Made by a program: the position numbers and the translations under genes | The notes under the pieces: generated by a model | Database searches by the model: none | What the model was told of the DNA's origin: nothing | The model's input: the letters and a program-made list of their open reading frames with translations, nothing else | Shown: positions 63,889 to 64,000 of the stretch, in pieces | Layout of the letters: each line of letters opens with the position of its first letter | How positions within the stretch are numbered: the stretch's first letter is position 1 | Origin: an uncultured Opitutia bacterium | GTDB lineage: Bacteria > Verrucomicrobiota > Verrucomicrobiia > Opitutales > UBA953 | Direction: 5' to 3' | NCBI GenBank assembly: GCA_903840355.1 | Contig: CAIMFJ010000007.1 | Location: forward strand, 62,001 to 126,000 | DNA length: 64,000 bases

Positions 63889-64000
63889 CCGGCTTTTTGC
63901 TGGGCTTGGCGGGCTGAAAGCGGCTCACCAAATAGTCAACGGCCAGCAGGTAGCCCGAGAACCCTAAACCCGTGATGACGCCCTCGCAGGCCGAAGCGGT
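63869..64000 (-). CDS. aroQ: Type II 3-dehydroquinate dehydratase, C-terminal fragment
   Basis: The minus-strand frame runs from the window end to a TAA at 63871-63869, giving the last 43 residues. ACEGVITGLGFSGYLLAVDYL matches the C-terminal strand and helix of AroQ (usual form GVIxGxGxxSYxLAL), which makes 3-dehydroshikimate in aromatic amino acid synthesis. A lysine-, proline- and serine-rich tail of 15 residues (PAKPSKKPAKKKSR) follows, which is not usual for the family. The 5' part lies outside the window. Confidence 0.65.
   Translation of the reverse strand, partial: TASACEGVITGLGFSGYLLAVDYLVSRFQPAKPSKKPAKKKSR

Noticed and set aside
1-64000. CRISPR arrays, insertion sequences, prophage genes, integrase/att sites
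   Set aside because: No direct-repeat array, transposase, integrase or phage structural gene was seen anywhere; composition and gene packing are uniform.

Overview
The window looks like an ordinary stretch of chromosome from a Gram-negative member of the PVC group, most likely a Verrucomicrobiota of the Opitutae type. This placement is inferred from gene content: LpxI-type lipid A synthesis, LpoB/YcfL lipoproteins, a secreted multihaem cytochrome next to a beta-propeller dehydrogenase-like protein, GYF_2-domain proteins, and a divergent PurA. No 16S rRNA is present to confirm it. Coding density is very high, many start and stop codons overlap by 4 to 20 bases, and I see no insertion sequence, prophage or CRISPR array. 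|| Layout. 1-9.5 kb: end of an enolase-superfamily dehydratase, a five-haem PA14 protein, a beta-propeller protein, a glutamine amidotransferase, a secreted helical protein of unknown role and a GYF_2/PH-like protein. 9.7-20.9 kb: an mgtA-EIIA pair, purA, a TPR protein, a panB-gpsA-SET operon, lpxI, nadD and rsfS, then a tRNA-Met. 21-28.6 kb: a four-gene minus-strand operon encoding a zinc-ribbon GTPase, a GAP1-N2-like membrane protein, a large coiled-coil membrane protein and a GYF_2 membrane protein. It faces a divergent ECF sigma/anti-sigma-like pair (28.7-29.8 kb). 29.8-36 kb: ptsI, hisC, hisB, hisH, gltA and a family 2 glycosyltransferase, all on the plus strand. 36-50.8 kb: a GT39-like membrane glycosyltransferase, a PIG-L deacetylase, RNase P RNA, an SGNH hydrolase, a Ski2-like helicase, PEP carboxylase, a GH71/99-like protein, a transglutaminase-like protein, an inositol-phosphatase-like protein and an arsenic locus. 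50.8-57 kb: gltD-gltB. 57-64 kb: a HEAT/THUMP/methyltransferase fusion, tmRNA, an AEC transporter, a COG3014-YcfL-LpoB lipoprotein operon, an FAD oxidoreductase and the 3' end of aroQ. || How the genes fit together. Central nitrogen and carbon metabolism is represented by gltBD, ppc, gltA, ptsI and part of histidine synthesis. Envelope functions include lpxI, gpsA, the LpoB cluster and the glycosyltransferases. The arsenic locus (ArsR, DUF6428-like protein, ArsC, aquaporin) is a compact detoxification unit that appears to export arsenite through a channel rather than a pump. The strongest candidate for an under-described system is the GTPase/GAP1-N2 operon at 21.1-28.6 kb, whose promoter overlaps face to face with that of a sigma-factor gene. 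A second item worth attention is an intrinsic terminator at 62825-62850 whose 3' arm carries the only usable start codon of the next gene.
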